Positions 52,137 through 60,331 of a stretch of DNA of 64,000 bases are shown here, one piece after another. The notes beneath the pieces are model-generated. The model had not been told where the DNA came from. It was given only the letters and a program-made list of their open reading frames with translations, and searched no databases. The stretch is taken from positions 186,001 to 250,000 of the forward strand of contig NZ_JAALBX010000007.1 of assembly GCF_011077955.1 (NCBI RefSeq), given 5' to 3'. Source of the stretch: Citrobacter freundii (lineage in GTDB: Bacteria > Pseudomonadota > Gammaproteobacteria > Enterobacterales > Enterobacteriaceae). A program made the position numbers and the translations under genes. Positions within the stretch are counted from its first letter, which is position 1. Each line of letters begins with the position of its first letter.

Positions 52137-52961
52137 ATGCACACCCCGCTTTGCGACATGCACATGACTACTAAAATTGACCGTATCAGGAATGAATTCC
52201 CGGACTGCGCGTTCGAGACCGTAAGTTTCGCCCACCACGCGCTCAACATTCGCTTATTCCATCGCGCAGGCGACTATATCCCGGCGCGGGTGGCGGCTGA
52301 AAAGCAGTTTTATGAAGCGCATTTTTTAAATTTCTTTAGCTTCTTTAATAGCGCAAACGGCGTCGTGCTGGATATAGGCGGTAATATCGGCAACCACTCT
52401 GTTTTCTTTAGCGCGGTCAAAGGCTGGGATGTTATGGCTTTCGAGCCGGTGCGACAAAACGCGTTGTGCCTTGCCATTAATGCTGAGTTAAACCACGTGT
52501 CGGATAAAATAACCCTGCTGGAAACGGCGCTCGGCAGTACGCCCGGCTGCGTGGTCCTGTCAAAAACCATCACGAATAACAACGGCACCTTTAGTCGCAG
52601 TGGCGCGCAAAGCGAAGAGAGTGTCAGTGTGCCGGTCAGTCGGCTTGATGACATACCCGAGATACAGGCCTGTTCGCCAGGTTTAATGAAAGTAGACGTA
52701 GAGGGTATGGAGTATGACGTGCTTTTGGGTGCGTTAGAAACGCTTGAGCGTCATAAACCCGCGCTGGCGTTTGAATGCCCGCAGCCAAAAGCGTATCAGG
52801 AGATCCTGGCGCTCGTCGCCCCCCTTGGCTACTTCCCGATTGAAGTGTTGAATGCCACACCCACGTTTATTCTGCTCAATAAGCATAACGAGCAACACGT
52901 TCAGACACTTTCTGAATATCTGACGATGTATGTCGAGGCCCGCCGTGCAACGGAATACTGA
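52137..52961 (+). CDS. FkbM-family SAM-dependent methyltransferase
   Basis: A 274-residue class I methyltransferase. Motif I is VVLDIGGNIGNHSVFFS (about 76-92), followed by VMAFEPVRQNALCL, and the FkbM hallmark LMKVDVEGMEYDVLLGALE (about 182-200). The family O-methylates sugars, lipids or secondary metabolites; the target here is unknown. The start is ambiguous: ATGs at 52137, 52158 and 52164 are all possible. It is not in the E. coli version of this locus and stands alone, so it is likely an acquired or lineage-specific gene. Confidence 0.8.
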   Translation: MHTPLCDMHMTTKIDRIRNEFPDCAFETVSFAHHALNIRLFHRAGDYIPARVAAEKQFYEAHFLNFFSFFNSANGVVLDIGGNIGNHSVFFSAVKGWDVMAFEPVRQNALCLAINAELNHVSDKITLLETALGSTPGCVVLSKTITNNNGTFSRSGAQSEESVSVPVSRLDDIPEIQACSPGLMKVDVEGMEYDVLLGALETLERHKPALAFECPQPKAYQEILALVAPLGYFPIEVLNATPTFILLNKHNEQHVQTLSEYLTMYVEARRATEY

Positions 52962-53495
52962 ATGGGCTAAGCGATGCAAGCCTCTCAAAAACCACACGCA
53001 GCGCACAGGCATTAAAAGACGATAAGCTGTTGCCATATGGTGATTTAACAGCATAAACGAGGTGTGAATTATCACACTGGCGTCAGGGTTTTTGGGAAGA
53101 CAAAAACCACCAGCAGATTACGCTTTACGCGATATTCGGCCTGGCGCACAGAATCAAGATATATCCCGCGCCACGCTTGTCTGGCTGTAAAAGAAAGGGT
53201 AGTTTCTGCGTCGCATCAGGGGCGGGATTACCCTCTCCCTGGTGTGTGCCTTGACGATATCGGGTTGCAGGACGCCAGTGCGTCGCAGCGAGATGTTGGA
53301 TGGGTATATATGCCTTTATTCCTCTCAATGAGAGGGCTTATGACTTAATCTAAAAAGTAAGCATAAGCGGACACCAAATTATAGTAATGATGATAGCTTG
53401 TGGTGGCCCGGCTCTGCCGGGTTCTCTTCAACGTCCAGCGGCATAAAAAAACCCCGTTTCGAAAGAAATCGGGGTTTTTACTTTTTAGCGCGGCG
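52962..53495. other. 534-bp intergenic region without a supported gene
   Basis: Between the FkbM gene and the binding-protein gene. Open frames exist on both strands (53064-53348 plus; 53125-53328 minus) but neither has a convincing start or family resemblance. A strong terminator occupies 53446-53479. Confidence 0.5.
53446..53479. terminator. Bidirectional terminator downstream of the binding-protein gene
   Basis: AAAAACCCCG..TTTC / GAAA..CGGGGTTTTT forms a stem with a GAAA loop and T-runs on both strands, 17 bp after the minus-strand stop. Confidence 0.85.
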
Positions 53496-54272
53496 TTATT
53501 TGACGCTGACGTCAATACCCGGGAAATACTGCGCGGCGAGTTTGGTGATGGTGCCGTCGGCGCGGACTTTATCTATCGCGGCGTCGAGCTGTTTTTTGGT
53601 TGCTTCATCGCCTTTACGCAGGCCAAAACCAATACCACTGCCGAGGATTTTATCATCCACGACGGGCTTGCCGATAAACCCAAAACCTTTGCCCTGCGGT
53701 TTGCTCAGAAAACCGCCCTGACCGGCGGCCGACATGACAAGCGTCGCATCGATACGCCCGTTAACCAAATCGCCCCACGCCAGGTTCTGATCTTTATACG
53801 AAACCACTTCAACGCCCTGCTTTTCCCAGTGCTCTTTAGCGTAGGTTTCCTGGATAGAGCCTTGCAGCACGCCAATCACTTTGCCTTTTAGCGCCTCGGG
53901 GGTCGCGTCCAGCGCGCTGCCTTCTTTACCCACCAGCTGGGAAGGAATGCGGTAGATGGGTTGTGTGAAGTCGATACTTTGACGACGCTGGTCGGTGATA
54001 TTCATCGCCGAGTTGATGGCGTCGAATTTTTTGGCAACCAGCCCCGGGATCAGGGTATCAAAAGAGGTTTCCACCCACGTACACTTGAGGCTGGCGGCCT
54101 GACAAATCGCCTTGCCTAATTCGATATCAAAGCCTTCCAGTTCGCCCTGCGCGTTGCGGCTTTCAAACGGCGGATATTCCGCTTCCAGTCCATAGCGCAG
54201 TTCACTCGCCGCCAGAGAAGAGAAAGACGCCATCATCCCCAGTGCCAGACACAGCATAGTCATTTTTTTCAT
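53496..54272 (-). CDS. Periplasmic amino-acid-binding protein (ABC transporter, HisJ/ArgT type)
   Basis: A 258-residue solute-binding protein with a signal peptide ending about FSSLAA|SELRYG. The family start motif YGLEAEYPPFESRNAQGELEGFDIELGKAIC, INSAMNITDQRRQSIDFT and a Lys-rich C-terminus place it with the polar/basic amino-acid binding proteins. No permease or ATPase gene is adjacent, so it must share a transporter encoded elsewhere. It lies 12 bp downstream of a methionine-type aminotransferase gene, suggesting that the ligand is an amino acid processed by that enzyme. Confidence 0.88.
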   Translation of the reverse strand: MKKMTMLCLALGMMASFSSLAASELRYGLEAEYPPFESRNAQGELEGFDIELGKAICQAASLKCTWVETSFDTLIPGLVAKKFDAINSAMNITDQRRQSIDFTQPIYRIPSQLVGKEGSALDATPEALKGKVIGVLQGSIQETYAKEHWEKQGVEVVSYKDQNLAWGDLVNGRIDATLVMSAAGQGGFLSKPQGKGFGFIGKPVVDDKILGSGIGFGLRKGDEATKKQLDAAIDKVRADGTITKLAAQYFPGIDVSVK

Positions 54273-54284
54273 ACTTACCCCTTC

Positions 54285-55454
54285 TTAGCGTGGCTTAACC
54301 TGACAGAGCGCGGTCGCACCTGCCCGTAATGTCGCATCATCTTTCGCAAAAGAGAGACGAATCAATTTATTATCGGTCCCGTCGGTATAAAACGCCGAGA
54401 GCGGGATCGTCGCTACACCATAATCCACGATCAGCCGTTTCACCATCTCGCTGTCGCTTTCATCGCTGAAATGTTCATAACTTGCCAGCAGGAAGAACGA
54501 TCCGGCGCTCGGCAGCAGTTTGAACGGCGAGGATGCCAGTAGCGTTTGCATCAAATCGCGCTTGCGCTGATAAAACGCTCCCAAAGAGAGATAACGCGCC
54601 GGGTCGCTCATGTAATCCGCAAAGGCGTACTGCATCGGCGTGTCGGCAGAAAACATCAGGAACTGATGCACTTTCACGACTTCATCCATTAACTCAGCCG
54701 GAGCCAGGCAATAGCCAACGCGCCACCCGGTGACGTGAAAGGTCTTACCGAATGACGAGATGATCACGCTGCGTTCGGCAAGCGCCGGATGGGTCGCCAT
54801 CCCGTGGTGTTTTAGCCCGTCGAAGACAATATGTTCGTAAACTTCATCGGAGAGGATCACGATATCGGTATTACGGGTAATGGCCGCGAGTTTTTCCAAA
54901 TCGTCGCGGCTAAAGACCTGCCCGCTCGGGTTGTGCGGCGTATTGACGATAATCATCCGGGTACGCGGCGTGATGGCCGCCTGCACTTCATCCCAGTCCA
55001 CGGCAAAATCCGGCACCGTCAGCTTGATAGCCACCGGCGTCGCGCCCTGCAACCGGACAATAGGCGCATAGCTGTCAAAGGACGGTTCAAAATAGATAAC
55101 TTCATCGCCGGGATGCACCAGCCCGCTGATGGCGCAGTAAATTCCTTCGCTGGCGCTGGCAGTAATCAGCACTTCGCTGTCAACGCAGTATGTTGCGCCA
55201 TACAGCGCCGCGACTTTTTCGGCTATCAGCGTCTTTAAGGTCACAAGCCCGGTCATCGGCGCATACTGGTTGCGGTTGGCTTCCATCGCCTGCGTGACGC
55301 CGGCAATCAGCGCCGGATCGCAGGGGAAATTAGGCGCGCCCTGAGAAAGGTTAACCGCCTGATGTTGCGCGGAAAGCTGGCCAATCACGGTAAATATGGT
55401 GGTGCCGACATCGGGAAGTTTCGAGCGTAATTGTACCGGCGTCTTAAGCGACAT
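54285..55454 (-). CDS. YbdL-like PLP aminotransferase (methionine/aromatic amino acid type)
   Basis: Fold-type-I aminotransferase of 389 residues, related to E. coli YbdL (386), which prefers Met, His and Phe. Shared stretches: GTTIFT, NLSQGAPNFP, NQYAPMTGL, GDEVIYFEPSFDSYAP, IVNTPHNPSGQV and the PLP-lysine motif SSFGKTFHVTGWRVGYC (about 235-250). Divergence from YbdL is large enough that it may be a paralogue. Upstream of the binding protein and divergent from a LysR regulator, with two inverted repeats in the gap. Confidence 0.87.
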   Translation of the reverse strand: MSLKTPVQLRSKLPDVGTTIFTVIGQLSAQHQAVNLSQGAPNFPCDPALIAGVTQAMEANRNQYAPMTGLVTLKTLIAEKVAALYGATYCVDSEVLITASASEGIYCAISGLVHPGDEVIYFEPSFDSYAPIVRLQGATPVAIKLTVPDFAVDWDEVQAAITPRTRMIIVNTPHNPSGQVFSRDDLEKLAAITRNTDIVILSDEVYEHIVFDGLKHHGMATHPALAERSVIISSFGKTFHVTGWRVGYCLAPAELMDEVVKVHQFLMFSADTPMQYAFADYMSDPARYLSLGAFYQRKRDLMQTLLASSPFKLLPSAGSFFLLASYEHFSDESDSEMVKRLIVDYGVATIPLSAFYTDGTDNKLIRLSFAKDDATLRAGATALCQVKPR

Positions 55455-55471
55455 TATGGTTCCTTTCTCGT

Positions 55472-55493
55472 TTTGAATGCATAACTATTCAAA
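55472..55493. promoter_or_regulatory. Inverted repeat in the aminotransferase/LysR promoter region
   Basis: TTTGAAT-N8-ATTCAAA, perfect 7-bp arms, lies 18 bp from the aminotransferase start. A LysR-type activator could bind here. Confidence 0.5.
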
Positions 55494-55510
55494 CCGGAGT
55501 GCGATAGCGC

Positions 55511-55528
55511 GACAACCGATTTGTTGTC
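55511..55528. promoter_or_regulatory. Second inverted repeat in the aminotransferase/LysR promoter region
   Basis: GACAAC-N6-GTTGTC, perfect 6-bp arms, 50 bp from the lysR start. The two dyads are about 37 bp apart centre to centre. Confidence 0.5.
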
Positions 55529-55577
55529 ATAATAGCCATGCAAAAAACTCATAGCTAAAGACGGATCGGAGCACCTG

Positions 55578-56468
55578 ATGACGCGTCGCACCCTACCTTT
55601 AAATGCGCTTGAAGCCTTTTTGGTTACGGCGCGTCACCTTAATCTTACCCATGCCGCGCGCGCGCTGTTTCTCACCCAGGGCGCGGTCAGCCGTAAGATT
55701 GCCGCCCTCGAAGCCTGGTTCGGTTTTGCGCTCTTTGAGCGTCACGCCCGTGGGCTGCGCCTGACGCCGCAGGGCAGCGCGCTGTTGCCGGAGCTACAAA
55801 GTGCGTGGGATGAGTTAATGCGCGCGGCGGAACAGGCGCGCCAGCAGCATACGGTGATCCGCCTGAAAGCGCCCACTTGCGCCATGCGTTGGCTGGTGCC
55901 GAAACTGATGCAACTGGAAAAATCCCTGAACGATGTCCAGGTCACGCTCACCACCACCACCGATCATGACGTCAATTTCAAAACGGAACCTTATGACGCG
56001 GCGATCGTCTTCGGCGCCCATAAGAATCAGGGATTCTTGCTGTTTGAAGAGGCGTTGACGCCGGTGCTCAGCCCGGCCCTGCCGGACGACGTCTCATCGT
56101 CTCCCGACGCGCTGGCAGCGTTGACATTTTTGCATCCCACACGGGATAAAACCGACTGGACGTTGTGGCTGGCGCAGCAGGATGCCCCGCGCATGGTTAT
56201 GCGCAAAAATCAGCATTTCGATACCATGGATTTAGCCATCAGCGCGGCTATTCAGGGGTTTGGCGTAGCCATTGCCGACGAGCAACTGGTGGCGGATGAC
56301 GTACGCGCCGGTCGCCTGATTCGCCCTTTCCCGCAGCGCGTGAAAACAGGGGCCAGTTACCGTCTGGTGTTGCGCGAAGCGCCGCAAGAGAGCGAACTGA
56401 TGTCCGCTTTTGTCACCCAACTGCTTGCCACCGACCCTGAGCATCAAGCGCCTGCCGGGCGCGCCTAA
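55578..56468 (+). CDS. LysR-family regulator (GcvA-like)
   Basis: A 296-residue LTTR. The N-terminal helix-turn-helix (about 6-65: LNALEAFLVTARHLNLTHAA and LTQGAVSRKIAALE) resembles the GcvA subgroup; a substrate-binding domain of about 200 residues follows. It probably controls the divergent aminotransferase plus binding-protein operon in response to an amino acid. GGAG lies seven bases before the ATG. Confidence 0.88.
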   Translation: MTRRTLPLNALEAFLVTARHLNLTHAARALFLTQGAVSRKIAALEAWFGFALFERHARGLRLTPQGSALLPELQSAWDELMRAAEQARQQHTVIRLKAPTCAMRWLVPKLMQLEKSLNDVQVTLTTTTDHDVNFKTEPYDAAIVFGAHKNQGFLLFEEALTPVLSPALPDDVSSSPDALAALTFLHPTRDKTDWTLWLAQQDAPRMVMRKNQHFDTMDLAISAAIQGFGVAIADEQLVADDVRAGRLIRPFPQRVKTGASYRLVLREAPQESELMSAFVTQLLATDPEHQAPAGRA

Positions 56469-56486
56469 CGCCGCCCGACAGCCCTT

Positions 56487-57830
56487 TTACAATAGCCCGC
56501 AACGGCGTTTGCTGCGATCGGAGGCTTCCTGATACAGGTCGAACTCGTCATGCACCGCGCAACCCAGCGCCTCCTCAAAGGCCTCGCGGCTGGCGTTGCC
56601 ATGGCTGCGTCCGCGCGCTTCATCCCCCAGATTGGACTGAAAAATCCCCGCCGCGCTGACCGGTAAAAAATCTTCATAAATAATCGGCTGCGCCGTCACC
56701 CAGCCGCGCTCAATCAGCGGTTGCGGATCGTCGCCGGGCATGATGTGTTGACGATGGGTTTCGCCAACCGGCGTTAACCGGTAGCGGAAATAAGCATGCC
56801 CTTGATGACGCAGTAGCATGTCGCTATCCGGGAAGGCGCTGAACACCTCCTGAAGATGCAACTGATGGGTGAGATTATCGCTGCCGCTGCCTGCTTCGCT
56901 CAGCAGCTTGTCATACAGCGCGCGGCCTTTAGGTGTCAGCGCAATCCCGCGCTGTTCAATTTCACCAAAGCGCGCGGTATGGGTACCGCGGTGTTCACCG
57001 TTAAACAGAACGGGTTCTTCAAGGGCTTTAAAGCTGGTCTGGCGCAGCAAAATCGGCACTTCGCGGCGCGGCGGCCCTTCTATGATCATTTTCGGCTCAA
57101 TGCCATATTCCGGCATCAGCGCCTGCACCCGGTCGATATCCAGCGTCCGCGGCGTCAGGTGGTTGATATGACAGCCGCGAAACGACACCACGTCAGCAAT
57201 CAGCCGATGGGCGTTATGCAGCGCCTGATAGGTTTCGGTATCTACCGTCGCATGGCTGTGCCAGCGGAAGGTTTCCAGCGCTTCACGCACGAATTCCCCG
57301 GCCTGTTTTTCATCAAAGCCGCCCTCCACATCATAGATATCCAGTAATTCCCGACAGCGCGGCGTGAAAATATCCCGCTTTGCGAGAATGCGGGCGGCCT
57401 TTTTACGCAGCCCTTCGTCTTCAATCAACTCCAGCCGCAACAGCGAGGTAAAAACGCGAAAGGGATTGCGCTGTAAGGCGGTGTCGTCAATCGGGCGAAA
57501 CGCGGTGGAATGCACCGGCACGCCCGCCTGGGAGAGATCATAATAACCGACCGGAAACATGCCGAGCACCGCAAACACCCGGCGTAACGTCGCCAGTTCT
57601 TCTGCCGTGCCGACGCGAATGGCGCCGTGGCGCTCCACATTAAGCCGTGCCAGTTCGTCGGCATTGACCATCTGCTGGTGCATACGCGGATCGTTTTCCA
57701 GCACCGCCAGGTTCACATCCGCCACCAGCTCAAGCAACGTGCCGTACTGCGGCACCTCTTTCTGGTACATCGCTGACATAGCCTGCGAAAATTGCTCCCG
57801 AATCTCATCTGCCGTGATGCTGTTCGCCAT
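56487..57830 (-). CDS. ydcJ: YdcJ, DUF1338 protein (2-oxoadipate dioxygenase/decarboxylase family, HglS-like)
   Basis: A 447-residue protein, the same size as E. coli YdcJ. DUF1338 enzymes such as HglS of Pseudomonas putida are Fe(II)-dependent and convert 2-oxoadipate to D-2-hydroxyglutarate in lysine catabolism. VPVHSTAFRP at about 107 holds the metal His and a substrate Arg typical of the family, and CHINHLTPRTLDID supplies a second His. In enterobacteria the physiological substrate is not established. Divergent from the LysR regulator ydcI, matching the E. coli arrangement. Confidence 0.92.
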   Translation of the reverse strand: MANSITADEIREQFSQAMSAMYQKEVPQYGTLLELVADVNLAVLENDPRMHQQMVNADELARLNVERHGAIRVGTAEELATLRRVFAVLGMFPVGYYDLSQAGVPVHSTAFRPIDDTALQRNPFRVFTSLLRLELIEDEGLRKKAARILAKRDIFTPRCRELLDIYDVEGGFDEKQAGEFVREALETFRWHSHATVDTETYQALHNAHRLIADVVSFRGCHINHLTPRTLDIDRVQALMPEYGIEPKMIIEGPPRREVPILLRQTSFKALEEPVLFNGEHRGTHTARFGEIEQRGIALTPKGRALYDKLLSEAGSGSDNLTHQLHLQEVFSAFPDSDMLLRHQGHAYFRYRLTPVGETHRQHIMPGDDPQPLIERGWVTAQPIIYEDFLPVSAAGIFQSNLGDEARGRSHGNASREAFEEALGCAVHDEFDLYQEASDRSKRRCGLL

Positions 57831-58165
57831 GATGTCATTTCTCCAGTGAATATTGCTGAGATTGTAGGAAATGACGGATAAGGCGGCGGGAAGAATTTGT
57901 AATCTGTGATCTCAGGTCAGGGTTATGATTTTTCAGGCACTCCGTCGACGTTGATCCATTCAGGCATTGGCGTCAATCAGCATCCCGGTATGGCGTGGCA
58001 CCAGGTAAAAAAAGCGCATAACGAAACCGAGTCCAGACAAAAGAGATTTTCCCCAGATTGTTTTGTTAACTTAATTACCGTAATGTTAATAATAATTTGC
58101 TAGCAAGTTATCAAAACCAAACAACTTTTCTTGTCACGGATCACGTTTCGTTTTTAACATCAGCT
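57831..58165. promoter_or_regulatory. 335-bp divergent region between ydcJ and ydcI
   Basis: The gap contains AT-rich sequence (58070-58110) close to ydcI and a GC-richer half close to ydcJ. I can see no gene and no clear operator. Both divergent promoters must lie here. Confidence 0.4.
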
Positions 58166-59089
58166 ATGGAAAAAAACGGTTTGTTTAGTCAGCGCATTCG
58201 GTTGCGTCATTTACATACATTTGTCGCCGTCGCTCAACAGGGAACGCTGGGGCGAGCGGCTGAAACCTTAAACCTTAGCCAACCTGCCTTATCAAAAACC
58301 CTCAACGAACTTGAGCAACTGACGGGAGAACGCCTGTTCGACAGGGGGCGACTCGGCGCGCAACTGACGCTGGTGGGCGAGCAGTTTCTCACTCACGCCA
58401 TTAAGGTGCTGGACGCGCTTAATCACGCCGGGCAATCCCTGACCCGCCGGGAAGATCAATCCAAAGATGTGGTGCGCATCGGCGCCCTTCCCACAGCGGC
58501 GCTCGGTATTTTGCCTGCGGTGATCGGTCCGTTTCACAAACAGCAAACCAATTTGACGCTTCAGGTCGCCACCATGAATAACCCGATGCTGCTGTCGGGG
58601 CTGAAATCGGGCGAACTGGATCTGGGGATTGGACGCATGGCTGACCCGGAAATGATGAACGGGCTTAATTATGAGCTGCTGTTTCTGGAATCGATGAAGC
58701 TTGTGGTGCGCCCGAATCATCCGCTCCTTGCCGATACCATTACATTAAGCCGGGTGCTGGAATGGCCGGTGGTGATTTCGCCAAAAGGCACCGCCCCACG
58801 CCAACATGCCGATGCGCTCATGGCAAGCCAGGGGTGCAAACTGCCTCATTCCTGCATTGAAACGCTTTCGGCGTCGCTATCGCGCCAGTTGACCGTGGAT
58901 TATGACTACGTGTGGTTTGTGCCTTCTGGCGCGGTGAAAGAAGACCTGCGCCAGAATACGTTAATCGCCCTGCCCATCGCCAACCAGACGGCGGGTGAGC
59001 CTATCGGCATACTGACGCGGGTGGATAAACCGCTCTCAGATGGGGCGCAGCTTTTACTCGCGTCCATCAGAAAATCCATGCCGCTGTAA
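58166..59089 (+). CDS. ydcI: YdcI, LysR-family regulator
   Basis: A 307-residue LTTR, equal in length to E. coli YdcI, with a nearly identical N-terminus (FSQRIRLRHLHTFVAVAQQG and LSQPALSKTLNELEQLTG). The effector domain spans about 95-300. In Salmonella and E. coli YdcI affects acid-stress resistance and central metabolism. The upstream start 58097 would add 23 unconserved residues; ATG 58166 is chosen by family comparison. Divergent from ydcJ. Confidence 0.94.
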   Translation: MEKNGLFSQRIRLRHLHTFVAVAQQGTLGRAAETLNLSQPALSKTLNELEQLTGERLFDRGRLGAQLTLVGEQFLTHAIKVLDALNHAGQSLTRREDQSKDVVRIGALPTAALGILPAVIGPFHKQQTNLTLQVATMNNPMLLSGLKSGELDLGIGRMADPEMMNGLNYELLFLESMKLVVRPNHPLLADTITLSRVLEWPVVISPKGTAPRQHADALMASQGCKLPHSCIETLSASLSRQLTVDYDYVWFVPSGAVKEDLRQNTLIALPIANQTAGEPIGILTRVDKPLSDGAQLLLASIRKSMPL

Positions 59090-59196
59090 CAGCGGCTTTT
59101 TTTCGCACGCTTTAGCATAATTAAGCGCATAAAGTGATAACCGCCGTTTCCGGGTGCGTACATAATAAGGACAATTAGTCAGCCCCGGAGAATCAC

Positions 59197-60252
59197 ATGC
59201 CTACCCTGTATGACCCCGTAAAACTCGGTTCACTCGAACTCAAAAACCGTATCTTTATGGCGCCGTTAACCCGCATGCGTGCGGTGGATGAGCGCGCCCC
59301 TGGTCCGTTAACCAAAGAATATTATGTCCAGCGCGCCAGCGCTGGCCTCATATTTACCGAAGCGACGTCGGTTACCCCGCAAGGCGTGGGTTATCCGAAT
59401 ACGCCCGGCATCTGGTCGGAAAAACAGGTACAGGCGTGGACCGAAATAACGCAAGCCGTACATGCGGCTGGCGGGAAAATCGTCAGCCAACTCTGGCATG
59501 TAGGGCGGATTTCCGACCCGGTTTTCCTTGATGGCGAAAAGCCCGTCGCACCCAGCGCCATCGCGCCGGAAGGCCACGTCACTACCGTGCGCCCGCAGCG
59601 TCCGTATGAAACGCCGCGCGCGCTGGAAACCGATGAAATTCCAGGTATCGTCGAGGATTTTGTAAAAGCGGCGCAAAACGCGAAACGTGCCGGGTTTGAC
59701 GGCGTTGAAATCCACGCGGCCAACGGCTATTTATTCGACCAGTTCCTGCATGACGGCTCCAATAAGCGTACCGACCGCTACGGCGGCAGCATTGAAAATC
59801 GCGCGCGCTTTTTGCTCGACACCGTGGATGCCGTGCTGACCGTATGGCCCGCCGATCGACTCGGTGTGCACCTGAATCTGATGTCTGACACTTACTCCAT
59901 GGAAGACAGCAACCCGCTGGCGTTATTCAGCTACGTCGCAGAACAGCTTAGCTTGCGCAATGTGGCGTATATCTTTGCCCGTGAAGCGCAGGATTTCCCC
60001 AATCGGGTCGGCCCGCAGGTGAAGCAGAAATTCAGCGGCGCATGGATTGCTAATGAAGGTTTAACGCAGCAGAGCGCAGAAGAATTAGTTGCGAGCGGCG
60101 AAGCGGACGCGGCGGCTTTTGGCAAGTTGTATATCGCCAATCCCGATCTGGTGGAGCGGTTTACACAGCACGCGCCGTTGAACGATCTGAATAACGCGAC
60201 GATCTATTCTCCCGGCGCCACCGGTTATACCGATTATCCGGCGCTGGCTTAA
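59197..60252 (+). CDS. NemA/OYE-type alkene reductase
   Basis: FMN-dependent ene-reductase of 351 residues. PTLYDPVKLGSLELKNRIFMAPLTRMRA, SQLWHVGRIS, EIHAANGYLFDQFLHDGSNKRTDRYGGS and GYTDYPALA place it in the classical OYE/NemA subclass. The substrate-binding pair is His-Asn (HAAN), unlike the His-His of NemA itself. It reduces electrophilic alkenes, possibly nitro esters or quinones. No nemR-type repressor is adjacent. A strong terminator follows. Confidence 0.9.
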   Translation: MPTLYDPVKLGSLELKNRIFMAPLTRMRAVDERAPGPLTKEYYVQRASAGLIFTEATSVTPQGVGYPNTPGIWSEKQVQAWTEITQAVHAAGGKIVSQLWHVGRISDPVFLDGEKPVAPSAIAPEGHVTTVRPQRPYETPRALETDEIPGIVEDFVKAAQNAKRAGFDGVEIHAANGYLFDQFLHDGSNKRTDRYGGSIENRARFLLDTVDAVLTVWPADRLGVHLNLMSDTYSMEDSNPLALFSYVAEQLSLRNVAYIFAREAQDFPNRVGPQVKQKFSGAWIANEGLTQQSAEELVASGEADAAAFGKLYIANPDLVERFTQHAPLNDLNNATIYSPGATGYTDYPALA

Positions 60253-60287
60253 GCGCTCACGCTACGTTCCGTTATTAAATGGCTTAT

Positions 60288-60319
60288 AAAAAAGCCCCGC
60301 GTGATGCGGGGCTTTTTCT
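60288..60319. terminator. Bidirectional terminator between the alkene reductase and trg
   Basis: The stem AAAAAGCCCCGC / GCGGGGCTTTTT with loop GTGAT has T-runs on both strands. Confidence 0.9.
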
Positions 60320-60331
60320 TTGGCTTAACCG

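Noticed and set aside
53064-53348. 94-codon plus-strand frame between the FkbM gene and the binding-protein gene
   Set aside because: It has no recognisable family, an antisense frame of similar quality and a non-ATG start; kept only as an intergenic note.
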